From positions 38,641,735-38,705,734 of the forward strand of contig OU342636.1 in the NCBI GenBank assembly GCA_910589415.1: 64,000 bases of DNA. The letters are read 5' to 3'. Under the pieces are notes generated by a model. That model did not search any database. It saw nothing but the letters and a program-made list of their open reading frames with translations, and was not told the DNA's origin. The position numbers were made by a program, and so were the translations under genes. Positions 47,941-59,625 of the stretch are shown piece after piece. The stretch comes from Malachius bipustulatus (Eukaryota > Arthropoda > Insecta > Coleoptera > Melyridae). How positions within the stretch are numbered: the first letter of the stretch is position 1; each line of letters opens with the position of its first letter.

Positions 47941-48458
47941 CAGTGCTGCCAACCCGTGAAGACTAAAATGCGGTAGATTTGGACGTGAATTTCGGTAGAT
48001 GTTGCCAAATTTCGGTAGAACAAATAATTTTTTTTAAAATACAGTCAAATTCGGGTTTTTAATATCAACATACCGAACATAACCGCAATTGAAGTTAAAT
48101 CCTGCGTTCTGCAGTCGAAAATGTTAAAATTTCTTTGTTCTTCACAATGCTACTAAAATAGAGGGCAGTTTACCACGTGTGTAAATAATGGGATTCTTTA
48201 TTTGCTTTGTTGATAAAATTACCTCCTATTACCCAATATTTGCAAGACTTCAGGTAATTGGTAATAATTTTTAATCAGATAATTAATTTACACTGAAATA
48301 TTTGTTTATTGTATACAAATTATCATGAAAATATCACGTTTTTTGATAAAAAATGTTAAAACGTAAATTTCGGTAGATTGAGCTTGTCATCGGTAGATCG
48401 GTAGACAAGTTCAAATTTCGGTAGATCTACCGAAATTTCGGTAGGGTTGGCAGCACTG
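47941..48458. mobile_element. hAT-type MITE with perfect 8-bp target-site duplication
   Basis: CAGTGCTGCCAACCC at 47941 and GGGTTGGCAGCACTG ending at 48458 are perfect 15-bp terminal inverted repeats. TGGCTACA flanks both sides (47933-47940 and 48459-48466). An 8-bp duplication and CAGNG ends are hallmarks of hAT elements. Internally, multiple AATTTCGGTAGAT-type subterminal repeats occur near both ends. No transposase frame, 518 bp, hence non-autonomous. Confidence 0.93.
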
Positions 48459-48669
48459 TGGCTACAGCATAAGAATAAAAGTAATGAGCTGGCTAAATAG
48501 CTTACAAAGAAGCTAAAAACCTAAAGAAGAAGAAGAACTACTGTTTGATACAAATAAGAAGAATTTGTGAAGTGGCAATTGTTTGATACTGTTTTTAGGA
48601 ACACAAAAAGATTTTAAATCAGTTTTTGGTTTTTTGGTTGAAGATAATCTGTTGCCAATTATTATAAAT

Positions 48670-49130
48670 ACTCGTATATAATGTGAGGTTATAAAAATGG
48701 TAGGTTGTTTTTTTTTTTTTTTTAGTCGTTCAAAGACATCAAAATTAAGGAAAAAACCGGGAATATCACTTGAAAATGTGTTAAAATGCTTTCTAACATA
48801 AAATATGACCTCAACAGCTTCTAATTCGATGAATCATATTGTAAATTATGTAATGTGAGGTTATAAAAAATTGGTAGGTGACAGGTGTTCATTTTTTAGC
48901 TCTTCTTCTTCTTCTTGTAAAATATCTAATGAAGGGGAAAATGGGAAATGTGTTAAAATGTTTTTCAACTAAAAGTATGACCTATCAACAGGTTCAAATT
49001 TGAGGATTTCTATTCAAAATATGTAATGTGGGGCTATAAAAATTTGACAGGTGATAGATGTTTTTTTTTTTTTGTTCTTCTTCTTTCAAAATATCTAAAT
49101 GATGGACAATATTGGTGATAAATAAATGTG
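48670..49130. repeat. ~175-bp tandem repeat, three copies
   Basis: AATGTGAGGTTATAAAAA (or AATGTGGGGCTATAAAAA) recurs near 48680, 48853 and 49024, each followed by GGTAGGT/GACAGGTGATAGATG, a poly-T run, and AATGTGTTAAAATG. Confidence 0.75.
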
Positions 49131-52100
49131 TTTTAACTAAAATTACGATTATAAATTCTGAAAGAGACACTAAGCTTTTTTTAATTATTGAAAGTGACTT
49201 GAGAGAAGATGATTTAGATTAGAGGGTTTCTTTAAAGCGTCATGTTATCAAGCTGTTTCAATTTGATTTTATGAACATGATTGTAAGTTTAGTAATTTTT
49301 TAAGTTACAACACCCTGTGTATCAAATATAAATGTAGAAGAAGTAAGGATTGAGAGAATGGAATTTTGATGTACCAATTTATCCCTTTTCTGACTATTTA
49401 CTTCTTTCATTGTCATAATAATTATTGTTTTATCGGTAGTAATATGTGCGTAATATTGGGTATAAGCAGTAGCTAACATTTGTATCTTTTCTTTCGCTAT
49501 GATTGATTGGTTTATTATTTTTTTTGCAATTTTTCCAATCAGATGAAATGTAAAAGCTGAACAGTTTATAAATAGTAGGGATTTCGTATTTAGTATTTAA
49601 TGATTTATTAATATGTAATTTCATTCGATTTCCTGATGTGTTCAGTTTAACTTCGTGGTGGTATGAATGTAAGTAAAGTTGTCGCTTCAAAGCGATTAAT
49701 TTTTAATAATTTTTTGTGTATCATCATCTTTAAAATGATTTAATTATTATTAATAATTGTGACTAAAGTCCATTAGGCCGTGTTTGGCCATAGAAGAAAA
49801 CATGTTTCCGAAAAATCGAACATTTTTTGTGTGAACTAATGATTTGCGTGTCTTTTTTTCGTGTTGGTTAATGTGAAATTTGACGATGTGTTTAATCTTG
49901 TATTTGAACAGTTTGAAAATTTTCAAAATAATAATTACTAGAGCTTAGAAGTAGAGGTAAAATTATCGCACTTATTAAATATAAAAATATTAAAACTGCA
50001 TGCCTAAAAGTCGAGTATGAAATTTTATTGATCGCGTGGATTAGAATTTGTAGTGATAGTGATAGTGATAGTGACTTCATCGCGTTCGAATGATTTATTA
50101 CTGGAATTATTGGAAATGTTGTATTTGTGCTGAACGTTTGAGTTTCAAGAATAATTTTTTATCTCTCCGGTATAAGGAAAGACAATAATTCTTTCTTGGT
50201 TATAATAATTATTGTAGGAAACATGAAAATTGAATTATTTTTTTAATTTTTAAACAATAAGTGCCTTAATAATATCGATCGGTTCGTTACCATTTTACTA
50301 GAATTTATTTCAAAATTATTTTTTTTTAATTGCACTATGGGCTAAATTTTATAGGTAGGGTACTATTATTATTGAGGGCAAATTTCTTACCAATTGTAAA
50401 ATTTAACCAAGTTATTCTTGAATTGATCATGCAGGTAAATACACCATTTTTCAAATAGAGGTGTCATCTCATCTCGTCTAGTTTGTACCTGTTTAATTAA
50501 TTATCGATTGTAAATATTTTTTTACTAGTAGAATTTCACTTGCAACTCTTGAAAATATGTATCACTAACGATTTAAGAAAAGTGATGCTTTTTAACTGAA
50601 TCGGTTTGATTTATTTTTCGGGGGGTTTTAAAGCAACATTTCATTATTGGAAATTCGGGTATTGAAAGGCTAGGTAGCATGCGAGAAGGGTTAAATAATT
50701 AAAATATTTTTTGACTTTAATATAATTATTCATTCCTTGGAGTACAATAATAATAATTATCTTATTATCAGAAATAGGTTTTGGTACATGGTCTTTTCCT
50801 TTGACAAGTCGGTTATTTTCAGCTGTTTTTCAATGCTTTTGTACAAAGCACTATTAGCACTAGTAGCACTGCTTCAAATTTAACTGTGTATGTATGATAT
50901 ATCCTTACGTTTTTAAGATTTAAAAGAAGAGACGAAATAAACGATCTTGATAGATTTAGAAGCTAAGAAAGTAAGGCCAGAGCACTTGGAGTAGAAAAAA
51001 AAATATTTTTTCACTAAATCTTCACTTATTTCAACCTTAACCATCACATTCAAGTATCAAATGACAGTTATAAGGTGTCATAGTGAAAGAGATTGGGTAC
51101 AACATTATTTTAAGCTTTCGTGGCAATATTACCAACTGATTTAGGTTTCAGTACTTTTATTAAGAGGTAAAGTGTAAAGAATGGGTTGCAACTGAAATAA
51201 CTTCTTTGATTTCCATATTTTGCTCTTTCTTTTTCTCTCTCTCTCTCATTAATCGCTTAGTAGTTGGCTCACATTGTGAAAAAAATGTGAGGATTAACTT
51301 GAATTACAAATCTATCCCTCGCCAACCTTTCTCTTCTTTTTTTTTGTCTCTCTTCATTGGCTGAAGAAGTCTACTAGCGACTATTTCCAGAATTTCCCCT
51401 ATCACACCATCTACTTATCTATCGCTTCACAAGTCCAAGTATCTCATTCTTATTTATGTTATTAATCCTTGAATGATTGAAAAAAAATCAAATTTTGATA
51501 GTTTGGTCAAATTGCAAACTATTGAAATTATCTGGAATTAGAGTCTCCTCCCTCTTTCTCTCTACCACCCCCTATCTCTATCCCTCCTACACCCTCTGAT
51601 ATTGATCAAGTATCAGTGCACCTTGATTTCGTATCGTTGAAAAATTTTGCGACTTACACCAAGTTTTATAACGACACTGCCATTAATTAGTCATTGCTGT
51701 CATTAGTTAGCTTACTAGGTCGTGAGGTGAGGTTAGATAGTTACTTGGGGGTTTCTTTGTCTTTAACAGCTGTTTAACTGAAATCTAAGTCGGTTTATTG
51801 ATGAAAGGTAGTACTGGTACTAGTACTAGTACGTAAAGCTTATTTTGGGTGATATAGGTACCATGTTACAAAGTAGCGATAAGTAGATGATCATCACTTT
51901 CCGAGTAAGTTTCGATGTATGCCGGGTGGGTATCTAATCTATGAAAGTTGAAGTTGTTTGAAGCATTAAGGAAATATATTTAATAATAGATTTATTATAA
52001 TAGAGAAGGGTATAAAAAGTTGTTGTAACCGTGTATTATATGAGTAACTGAGAAGGTGTGCTAGATCTGTATGTGGAAACTCCTTATTAATTCCTACACG

Positions 52101-52585
52101 ATTGTGAAGTTTACGTTTATTACACGATGCAGAGATGTTATTTAGCTTTCGGGACTTGTACATAATTGTGAATAGTTAGTGATATGTAAATGTTGTGATT
52201 TCAAGTCAAATAAAGACTTTATTTATTTTACATTATGGTGTTTATATTATGGTTTACCTTTACCTTTACCTAGACCTGCTACCTTCATTAAAACATTTTA
52301 GTTGCCTCTCTTATTTTATGTCTCTTCAAAATATTCGCACTGTGGATTCAATTTTTTTTTAAGATTACAATATGCTCATAATTCCTGACTCTATACTGTG
52401 CCTATAATAATAACCCTCATAAAGAAAAAAACAAGGATACTGCTGTTTGAAAAATCGTATAGATTTTAGTAAAACTAAAAGCTGGCTAAATACACAGAAG
52501 TGTGAAGGTCAAAATAAATCAGCGCATGCGCGACGTTCGGTGATGTTTACAGATTCGCTGACAACAGCTGTCGCCACTGGTTGTT
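49131..52585. other. AT-rich intergenic sequence, no gene seen
   Basis: Contains GTGATAGTGATAGTGATAGT (50054) and GTACTGGTACTAGTACTAGT (51814) microsatellite-like tracts. Open stretches at 49430-49690, 49892-50080 and 51966-52163 have no recognised features. Confidence 0.4.
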
Positions 52586-53285
52586 TATATCGTGTGATCC
52601 ACAAAATTTTTCATCAACTATTGCCTTGAATTAAATGAAAACATGTCTGCCAGATAAAACACAAACAATTGGTAGGTGTGTAAGTGAACTACTAACTACT
52701 CCAATCAATGATCTACAAATCATAGAACAATAAACAAAAACATGACTACTTGCATAATGAACTTTGTTGGAGTAAAGAAAAGAAACTTAACCTGGAAGTC
52801 CTGGAACAGTAACGATATCTGCTGAGTACGTGTGGTGCTGAGTTTCTTACTAATTGCAGTTTGCATTGGTTGTATTTCAAGGAGGATGAACAACTCGAGC
52901 CGTTATAGGGTATCTGTATTACCGACACTGACCCATACTAGCCTTAGTGTCGGTAATACAGGTACCCTAAATCGTTGTTATCTCAGAAACAGAGGATAAA
53001 GCAATATTTCAATTTGACGTTTCCGTTCGAGTTTAGGTTTTTGAATGTTCCTATAATTATATATTTATCATTTACCATTTTAAAATTTCACTTCCAAAGC
53101 ACAAAAAATAACAAAACTTATGGTGGTCAAAAATGAAATATGACACGGAGAATTTGAACTACAATAGTTATTTCAGAATTATTTTAGTAAAATGAGCTCA
53201 GACATGCATGACTGCAATAATAGCCATCTCTCTCTTCCAAAGCATTAGTTGTTGATGAAAAATTTTGTGGATCACCGAATAGATT
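52586..53285. repeat. Degenerate foldback centred on a strong hairpin
   Basis: GATCCACAAAATTTTTCATCAACTATTG near 52596-52623 is mirrored by AGTTGTTGATGAAAAATTTTGTGGATC near 53247-53273. At the centre, 52906-52969 forms a 24-bp stem with one mismatch and a 16-base loop. The sequence between has largely diverged. Confidence 0.65.
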
Positions 53286-53772
53286 CAAGGCCGACTTCAA
53301 TATTATTAAAAAAAAAAACCAACGCCATTTCGATGACGTTATAATTCTCTAGTATAAAAATATATTAACTGTGAATGTAAATTAAACTGCAAATTCGACT
53401 TTGAACCGCTCAATTACCTTCTGGAATCAAAGCAGGACCGAACTGGAAGTAGTCATGATTTGACAGGTAGAGCAGTTCTTATTTTTCTTTTGAAACTTTC
53501 AAGGTTATGTACGAAAGAAAGACAATAAATAAATTTCAAGAATTTTTTCATCGCATTCTTTCGATTTATTGCATAAGGTTTTTTCATTATATTTTATGAG
53601 TTTACAAAAATTAAAACATAAGTAACAACTAGTGTTAGGGTAATTATAGCTCAAAGGACTAGATAAAAGAAGCTTAAATGAATGATTTCTTAATTTTTTT
53701 TTTGAATTTTATTGTTGATACGAAATTATTTTCTACAACTACAAGTACAAAATAAAAATGTGTCACTTATTT
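53286..53772. other. No gene seen; 3' flank of the zinc-finger locus
   Basis: AT-rich; probably includes the 3' UTR of the zinc-finger gene. TTTATT at 53748 region could be an AATAAA signal on the minus strand. Confidence 0.35.
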
Positions 53773-53993
53773 TCAGATATTATTACATTTTCGATGTGTA
53801 CGTGTATGAGGAATCAAATCCATTTTAACGTTGGTTTGATACGGGCAATTCGCACATCTATACATCTCAAATGTTCGGGCATGTTTTCGTATGAAATGTG
53901 GGATCAGGTGATGTTTTATATGAACACTCGACGCATTCATAAATTTGAGTTTCTTTCAAATGTTTACGTTTATAATGTCGAGTCAAAGTACTT
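53773..53993 (-). pseudogene. Relic C-terminal fingers of the zinc-finger gene, out of frame
   Basis: Beyond the stop at 53994 the finger pattern continues in other frames. One frame holds SYKTRYKSTLTRHYKRKH and ECVECSYKT; a further shift leads to MYRCANCPYQTNVK followed by a normal HTRTH pair, ending at a stop at 53773-53775. So at least two more fingers once followed and two frameshifts now separate them. Confidence 0.75.
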
Positions 53994-55574
53994 TTATATC
54001 TTGTTTTGTATGAACACTTCTGCATCTTTCGAATGTTTACATTTAAAATGTTTGTTGAAACAACTTTTATATTTTGTTTCGTAAAAACATTCTTGACATT
54101 TATACATTTTTGCATCTTTTGAATGTTTATATTCAAAATGTGAGGTCAAATACCTTTTCCATTTTGTTACAAAAGGACATTCCTGACATTTGTACACTTC
54201 TGCATTTTTGGAATGTTTACGCTTATGATGATTGGTCAAATTAATTTTATATGTCGTCTCATAAGAACATTCCTGACATTTGTACACTTCTGCATTTTTG
54301 GAATGTTTACGCTTATGATGATTGGTCAAATTAATTTTATATGTCGTCTCATAAGAACATTCCTGACATTTGTATACTTCTGCATTTTTGGGATGTTTAC
54401 GCTTATGATGTACAGTCAAATCACTTTTATTTGTCGTCTCATAAGAACATTCCTGACATTTGTACACTTCTGCATTTTTGGAATGTTTACGCTTATGATG
54501 ATTGGTCAAATTAATTTTATATGTCGTCTCATAAGAACATTCCTGACATTTGTACACTTCTGCATTTTTGGGATGTTTACGTTTATGATGTACAGTCAAA
54601 TCACTTTTATTTGTCGTCTCATAAGAACACTCCTGACATTTGTACACTTCTGCATTTTTGGGATGTTTACGTTTATGATGTACAGTCAAATCTCTTTTAT
54701 ATGTCGTCTCATAAGAACACTCCTGGCATTTGTACACTTCTGCATTTTTGGGATGTTTACGTTTATGATGTACAGTCAAATCACTTTTATTTGTCGTCTC
54801 ATAAGAACACTCCTGACATTTGTACACTTCTGCATTTTTGGGATGTTTACGTTTATGATGTACAGTCAAATCTCTTTTATATGTCGTCTCATAAGAACAC
54901 TCCTGGCATTTGTACACTTCTGCATCTTTTGAATGTTTACGTTTGAAATGTTCAATGAAATTACGTTTATACCTTGTTTCATATGAACATTTCCCACATT
55001 TGTACACTTCTGCATCTTTTGAATGTTTATGTTTGAAATGTTCAATGAAATTACATTTATACCTTGTTTCATATGAACATTTCCCACATTTGTACACTTC
55101 TGCATCTTTTGAATGTTTACATTCGAAATGTTTGGTGAAATGATATTTATTTTTGGTTTCATATGAACATTCCTGACATTTATACACTTTCCTTTCTCTG
55201 TCATGTTTAATAAAAGTGTATCTTTCATTTGTTTTATAAAGACAATGTGCACAATTATTGTACTGTTTCTCTTCGCTTCCTCTGTCAGTAGGTTGTGGAT
55301 CATTTTCTTGGACAGAGTCACAGGGATCGACTTCTTCCTTAAACATTCCAACATCAATACTGCTCCCAGTCTGCAGCACCCATATTGGTTTGTGTTCTTC
55401 GATATCGATCTCTTCTTTCGGGGACACCATTTCTGCTTTCACTTGAGGAATTCCTCCGAACAGACCCCATCCTGGTTCGTATTCTTCAATCCCAATTTCT
55501 TCTTTCAAGGCCACATGTTCCCCTTTCACCTGACTGCTGAGACCAAGCCAACTTCCCTTCTGTTCCTCCATCAT
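53994..55574 (-). CDS. C2H2 zinc-finger protein with a homogenised 14-finger array, C-terminally truncated
   Basis: Single-exon frame of 526 residues; I start at the first ATG (55572-55574), as upstream in-frame codons lack ATG. Residues 1-105 are acidic with KEEI(G/D)IEE and VKAE/VKGE motifs that fit SUMO-site-like patterns often seen ahead of insect fingers. From about residue 108, one imperfect finger and 13 fingers of exactly 30 residues follow, consensus YKCQECSYET-x5-L-x2-H-x4-H-P/SKNAEV (C-x2-C-x12-H-x4-H). Fingers 5-12 are nearly identical at DNA level (90-bp units, 54190-54910), alternating two or three helix types. Likely a nuclear DNA-binding protein; target unknown. The frame ends early because the next finger lost its CxxC to a deletion at about 54016. 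Confidence 0.9.
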   Translation of the reverse strand: MMEEQKGSWLGLSSQVKGEHVALKEEIGIEEYEPGWGLFGGIPQVKAEMVSPKEEIDIEEHKPIWVLQTGSSIDVGMFKEEVDPCDSVQENDPQPTDRGSEEKQYNNCAHCLYKTNERYTFIKHDRERKVYKCQECSYETKNKYHFTKHFECKHSKDAEVYKCGKCSYETRYKCNFIEHFKHKHSKDAEVYKCGKCSYETRYKRNFIEHFKRKHSKDAEVYKCQECSYETTYKRDLTVHHKRKHPKNAEVYKCQECSYETTNKSDLTVHHKRKHPKNAEVYKCQECSYETTYKRDLTVHHKRKHPKNAEVYKCQECSYETTNKSDLTVHHKRKHPKNAEVYKCQECSYETTYKINLTNHHKRKHSKNAEVYKCQECSYETTNKSDLTVHHKRKHPKNAEVYKCQECSYETTYKINLTNHHKRKHSKNAEVYKCQECSYETTYKINLTNHHKRKHSKNAEVYKCQECPFVTKWKRYLTSHFEYKHSKDAKMYKCQECFYETKYKSCFNKHFKCKHSKDAEVFIQNKI

Positions 55575-56394
55575 GTTTGTAAATGTGGAAGTGTTGAACT
55601 TTGTTGATCTCTTAACTCTTAACAATAATTATTTACGGGCAACACGAACTTTATCAGCTTTAGCTCTATCAACATGAGTTTTATAATAATTTATAACCAT
55701 AAGATTACCACAGAATCAAAATGAGAAAAAGAAATGGAAATGGGGGGAATTGGGAATCAAAATCAAATCCTCATACATAACCTTACATCAAAAAATAACA
55801 ATTGACATTTGACAAAAAAATTTACGACATTTGACAGATGTTAATATTATCCTAAGCAGCACTCAGAATCTTTCAGAAGTCCTTGAAACCCTGTAATGCG
55901 CATGCGGCTATTAATTAGAGCAGGCTAGTTAATTCTACTTTGGAGTTTGGACCATGAAGAAAGATAACAACTATCTTCGTTTAATTTCATAATTTGTTGT
56001 CTAAGAAATCCCGGAGGAAGAACTATTCATCTTTACCTAATTCTTGTACACTGGATTTTTGAAGGCTATAAGCCTCGCTCATATGAGTCGTATACCTATG
56101 GCAGGCAGTCCAACACCACCGTCTTTTTATTGTCGGCCGATGATTGCAGCAATAATAAATCCGGGTCCATGTCATTTTCTCGAAACTTTAGGGCAAAAAC
56201 CTAACAATGACCAAGTGATCTTTCCACCAAGTTCTAATCAGTTTCTGGTCAGGTGAATGTGAAAAAAATCGACTTTTAAATTTCAAAGTCACCAACACCA
56301 TCAATCAATAACACTCGTCAGCGAAAAGGTGTAATGCGCATGGGGAGTATTGCGAACGTAGCGGCGCTTTAGCAACACCCTACTTATTGTGAAA
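55575..56394. other. Upstream region of the zinc-finger gene, no other gene seen
   Basis: Presumed 5' UTR and promoter on the minus strand next to 55575. The open stretch 56044-56256 lacks recognisable features. Confidence 0.35.
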
Positions 56395-56740
56395 TCTCTA
56401 TATTCTTTACCGGTAAAGAATTCAATCTTTACATGGACTTTTTTAGGGTTAAACATTTTAAAGAATGCGTAAAGAATGTAAACAATGCCAAGTTTTGTTT
56501 GATTCTGCCAATAATAATAATAATTATAATAAATAAGTGGTGGGATTCCAATTTCCATAAATAGTAAATAACATTAACAATCATTTTTCAAGTAACATCA
56601 AAACCACGACAACATTAACATAACCCTATTTTCTATTAAATATTTACATTCTTTACGCTTATTCTTTACATTTTTACATTCCTTGTTACGTTTTATTAAC
56701 TTCAAATAACGTCGAGAATGAATTCTTTACACGTAGAGGC
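56395..56740. repeat. Dispersed repeat with the TTCTTTACCGGTAAAGAA palindrome (copy 2)
   Basis: Shares the 18-bp palindrome and AAAGAATG(C)GTAAAGAATGTAAACAATG text with 11930-12085. Its right part (ATTTACATTCTTTACGCTTA, 56640-56740) is roughly the inverse of its left part, so it resembles a small foldback element. Confidence 0.65.
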
Positions 56741-57606
56741 ACATCACTATCACTACTTGGTATATAATTTAGTGACAGTGGTGATAACAATGCAACCTCT
56801 ATTCTCCCCCATCACCCTAAAAGTGCAACAATATTCCGAAAATTGTGTTTCGAAGACAATAAAACTGGAGCTAAATCAGCATGTATCAGTTTAAAAAAGA
56901 AAATATCATATAACACCCTTAAAAAGTTAGTCTTTGGATTTTTCAAATTTCCAAGATGGAATCTTTAGGCTCGCCGCCATTTTGGACCCAATGAAGATTG
57001 AAATTTGATTCGAAGATGCAAGTTTTAGGTGACTGAAAATACTTTTTTTAAGAAAAAGTGAAAGAAATAGGAAGTTTATACTTCCTAAGTATTCTGCATT
57101 TATTCAACATTCAGCACATCTTTAGGGAGTCTAGAATAAAAATTGGTCACCTTATCTTGTCATATTGTTAATATAGACACCGTCAGTGGTCGAGGAAACC
57201 GGTCACGGTTCCAAATAAACAAGCATTTGACAGTTTCAGAGTTGCCAGTTTCACTGTAAACTTTTGATTACAGTAAATGCGGACTTTTAAGAAATAAAAA
57301 TTAAACTACCGAGAGACGGCTCGAGTTCCATGTAAACCTAAAATATGATTTGGTTAAATTCCAATTTATAACGATCGCAGGCCAATGCCTGAAAACAAGA
57401 TCAATAAGTCAAACTTCAGGACCACGTGAACTTAAAACTTCAACTAAATGACGACAAACTGACAACAGTGGTTTGTTTATTTGAACCGTTTACGCTTAGC
57501 CCAGCCTAGTGACGTCACACCGACGGCATGTATTATTATTAATGCTCTTGCTTGAGGGTCGATAACTCCGCACGCGCATTACACATTTCTGCGATTGACG
57601 AGGATC
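56741..57606. other. No gene seen
   Basis: Mixed AT-rich sequence between two repeats; no domain in any open frame. Confidence 0.35.
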
Positions 57607-59138
57607 ATTACGCCGTGTCCTAGCTGCATCCGGGTAATGCGTTGCGTCGATGCGGGGAACGCACGCAACGCAAACTCGCACGAGAAATTTTGAGTGTGTC
57701 GTAACTGAATGCGTGCGGTGCGGGCGAGAAAATGGTTTCCAATCCAACTATTTCTGGTGCAGCTTCAGATTAAATACGTTTTAATTTGGAAACCAGTAGG
57801 TTGTTGGCATAGACCTAGAATATAATGGACTGATAGTTGTCAATGCTTTACTGTACTAAGTTTGTTGCCAGTGTAAGAGTAGTTTTTGCCCTTACAAGAA
57901 ATGTTGGTTGCCTACCTTATTGTGTAAGGGCAAAAACTACTAACATTTCTTGTAAGGGCAAAAACTACTAAATAATATATGAAGAAATAATACGAAATTC
58001 AAATTTTTTGTTTTTCTTACACATAGGTATTTTATAGGAAGAACATGGTTATTTTTAAAGAATAAGAAAATGAATGCATAAAAATTATAATAACACGACT
58101 TTATTATTTGTTTTTATATGGTGTAAGCCTAATAGAATCACTATTTATTACAATTATAGAGATAAAATGTTTCACTTACCTATGAAAATATATATCTGTT
58201 AATTTTGATACACGATTTACACAATTATAAGCTGCACAAGACTGGACCATTATTAATATTAAATTTTAAATCGACAGAGAAAATATTATTAAAGTAAATA
58301 TAAATATGCTTTTAACCAGTATGGATATTAAAATCAGATCTATTTGTTATACACCTACAATTTCCATACAAGGCCAATAATAAATATTTATTTATTTTTA
58401 CTAATGTCAGATAATAATATTAACATTAATTATTGTTCTATCACTCAAAAAACACCAAGAATGCGGAATTTTTGATTATTCTTTGAATTTGTTTTGTTGA
58501 ATTGAATTCGTCGCTTTGCCCTTACTTGTATGTATGGTTAGCTAACTTTGGTTGGCAACAAATTTTAGTCTTAAAGGTTCGTCCATTCTATTCTAGGTCT
58601 ATGGTTGTTGGAGCTTGAAAGACTTGAAAATCACAGAAAGAAACATGTTACTTAAGAGAAAGAAACAATAAGACGCAAGTAATCTATAGAAATAGGTATA
58701 GATTTGATAGATAGATAAGTAGAAGGTAGGTTAAATAAAAATAGGTCTACAATAGAAGTTAATAGACCTCATACTTACTTTAAAAACCTAAATTCGAGAC
58801 ATTTTCACATTCCCAGTGTACCTTTGACTCTTGTTCTTGTAAAATAGATTTCTCTTATTGCACAAAATGTTTCGCTTTGGCACGAAGGCAATCGAAATTA
58901 AAAAAATTTCCTGCCCGCCGCAAAAATCGCAAGATTTTGACAGATGAAAAAACTAAATATTTCAATTTAAAACAATGCGTGCGTTGCGGTGTCGTTTTAT
59001 CGTACGACTTTGCGGGCAAACGCGTCTACTGAGGACACTCCCATTGCTTTGCATGTGTTTTATTTTAATCGTTCCCCGCAACGCACGCACGCAACGCACG
59101 CAACGCAGTCCCCGGATGCAGCTAGGAAGCGGCGTTAT
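57607..59138. mobile_element. CpG-rich terminal-inverted-repeat element next to a promoter
   Basis: CCTAGCTGCATCCGGG at 57619-57634 and its exact complement at 59111-59126 bound a ~1.5-kb element; similarity extends a few bases outward (ACGCCG). Subterminal ACGCAACGC repeats are dense at both ends. Further in, 57795-57860 and 58530-58640 are also inverted relatives (CATAGACCTAGAATA). A hairpin at 57879-57968 pairs AGTAGTTTTTGCCCTTACAA with its complement. No transposase and no clear target duplication. Confidence 0.7.
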
Positions 59139-59307
59139 TATTGATAGAGGGGGACTGAAATTTAGAAGTTGATTTTTTCACGTAGTAGTGAAAAACTTGA
59201 TCACAAACATCACTATGGACTGCGAGTTTTCCTCGCATATTAAAAAAATGTTGCAAATGTAGATTTATTATTGCTACAGGTATCGGCGCTCTAGTATAAG
59301 TAACTAA

Positions 59308-59333
59308 CTGTCAATATTGTCAAATATTGACAG
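59308..59333. repeat. Perfect 11-bp-arm hairpin upstream of the 59.6-kb exon
   Basis: CTGTCAATATT and AATATTGACAG enclose a GTCA loop, about 290 bp before the start codon at 59626. Confidence 0.8.
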
Positions 59334-59625
59334 CTGTAGCTCTCATTTTTTAATTATTATTGGATTCTTTTTTATTTTATCCAACGTCCCCCTCCCCATT
59401 TCCTTGTCATTCCATTCATTATTGTCATTCTTCATTTAGTTCATTGGTTCATACTTCATTCTTCATTTCATTTCCCTTGTGTATTATTATCGTGTCGTGT
59501 TGGTGTGTTTGGTTTACGCAATGGTTTATGGTTGGGTTCGCGTTGTCAGCTGATTATTCATATGAGTTTCGTTCGTATCGTAATCAACAATTTAACAAGC
59601 AAGAGTGAAGGGCGCGATAACAGAG

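Noticed and set aside
54213..54946. Long plus-strand open frames with repeated MFTLMMIGQINF-type text
   Set aside because: They are the antisense shadow of the minus-strand zinc-finger array; the 90-bp period divisible by three keeps several frames open.
59605..59625. Upstream in-frame extension of the 59.6-kb exon
   Set aside because: It would need a GTG start; the first ATG at 59626 is preferred.
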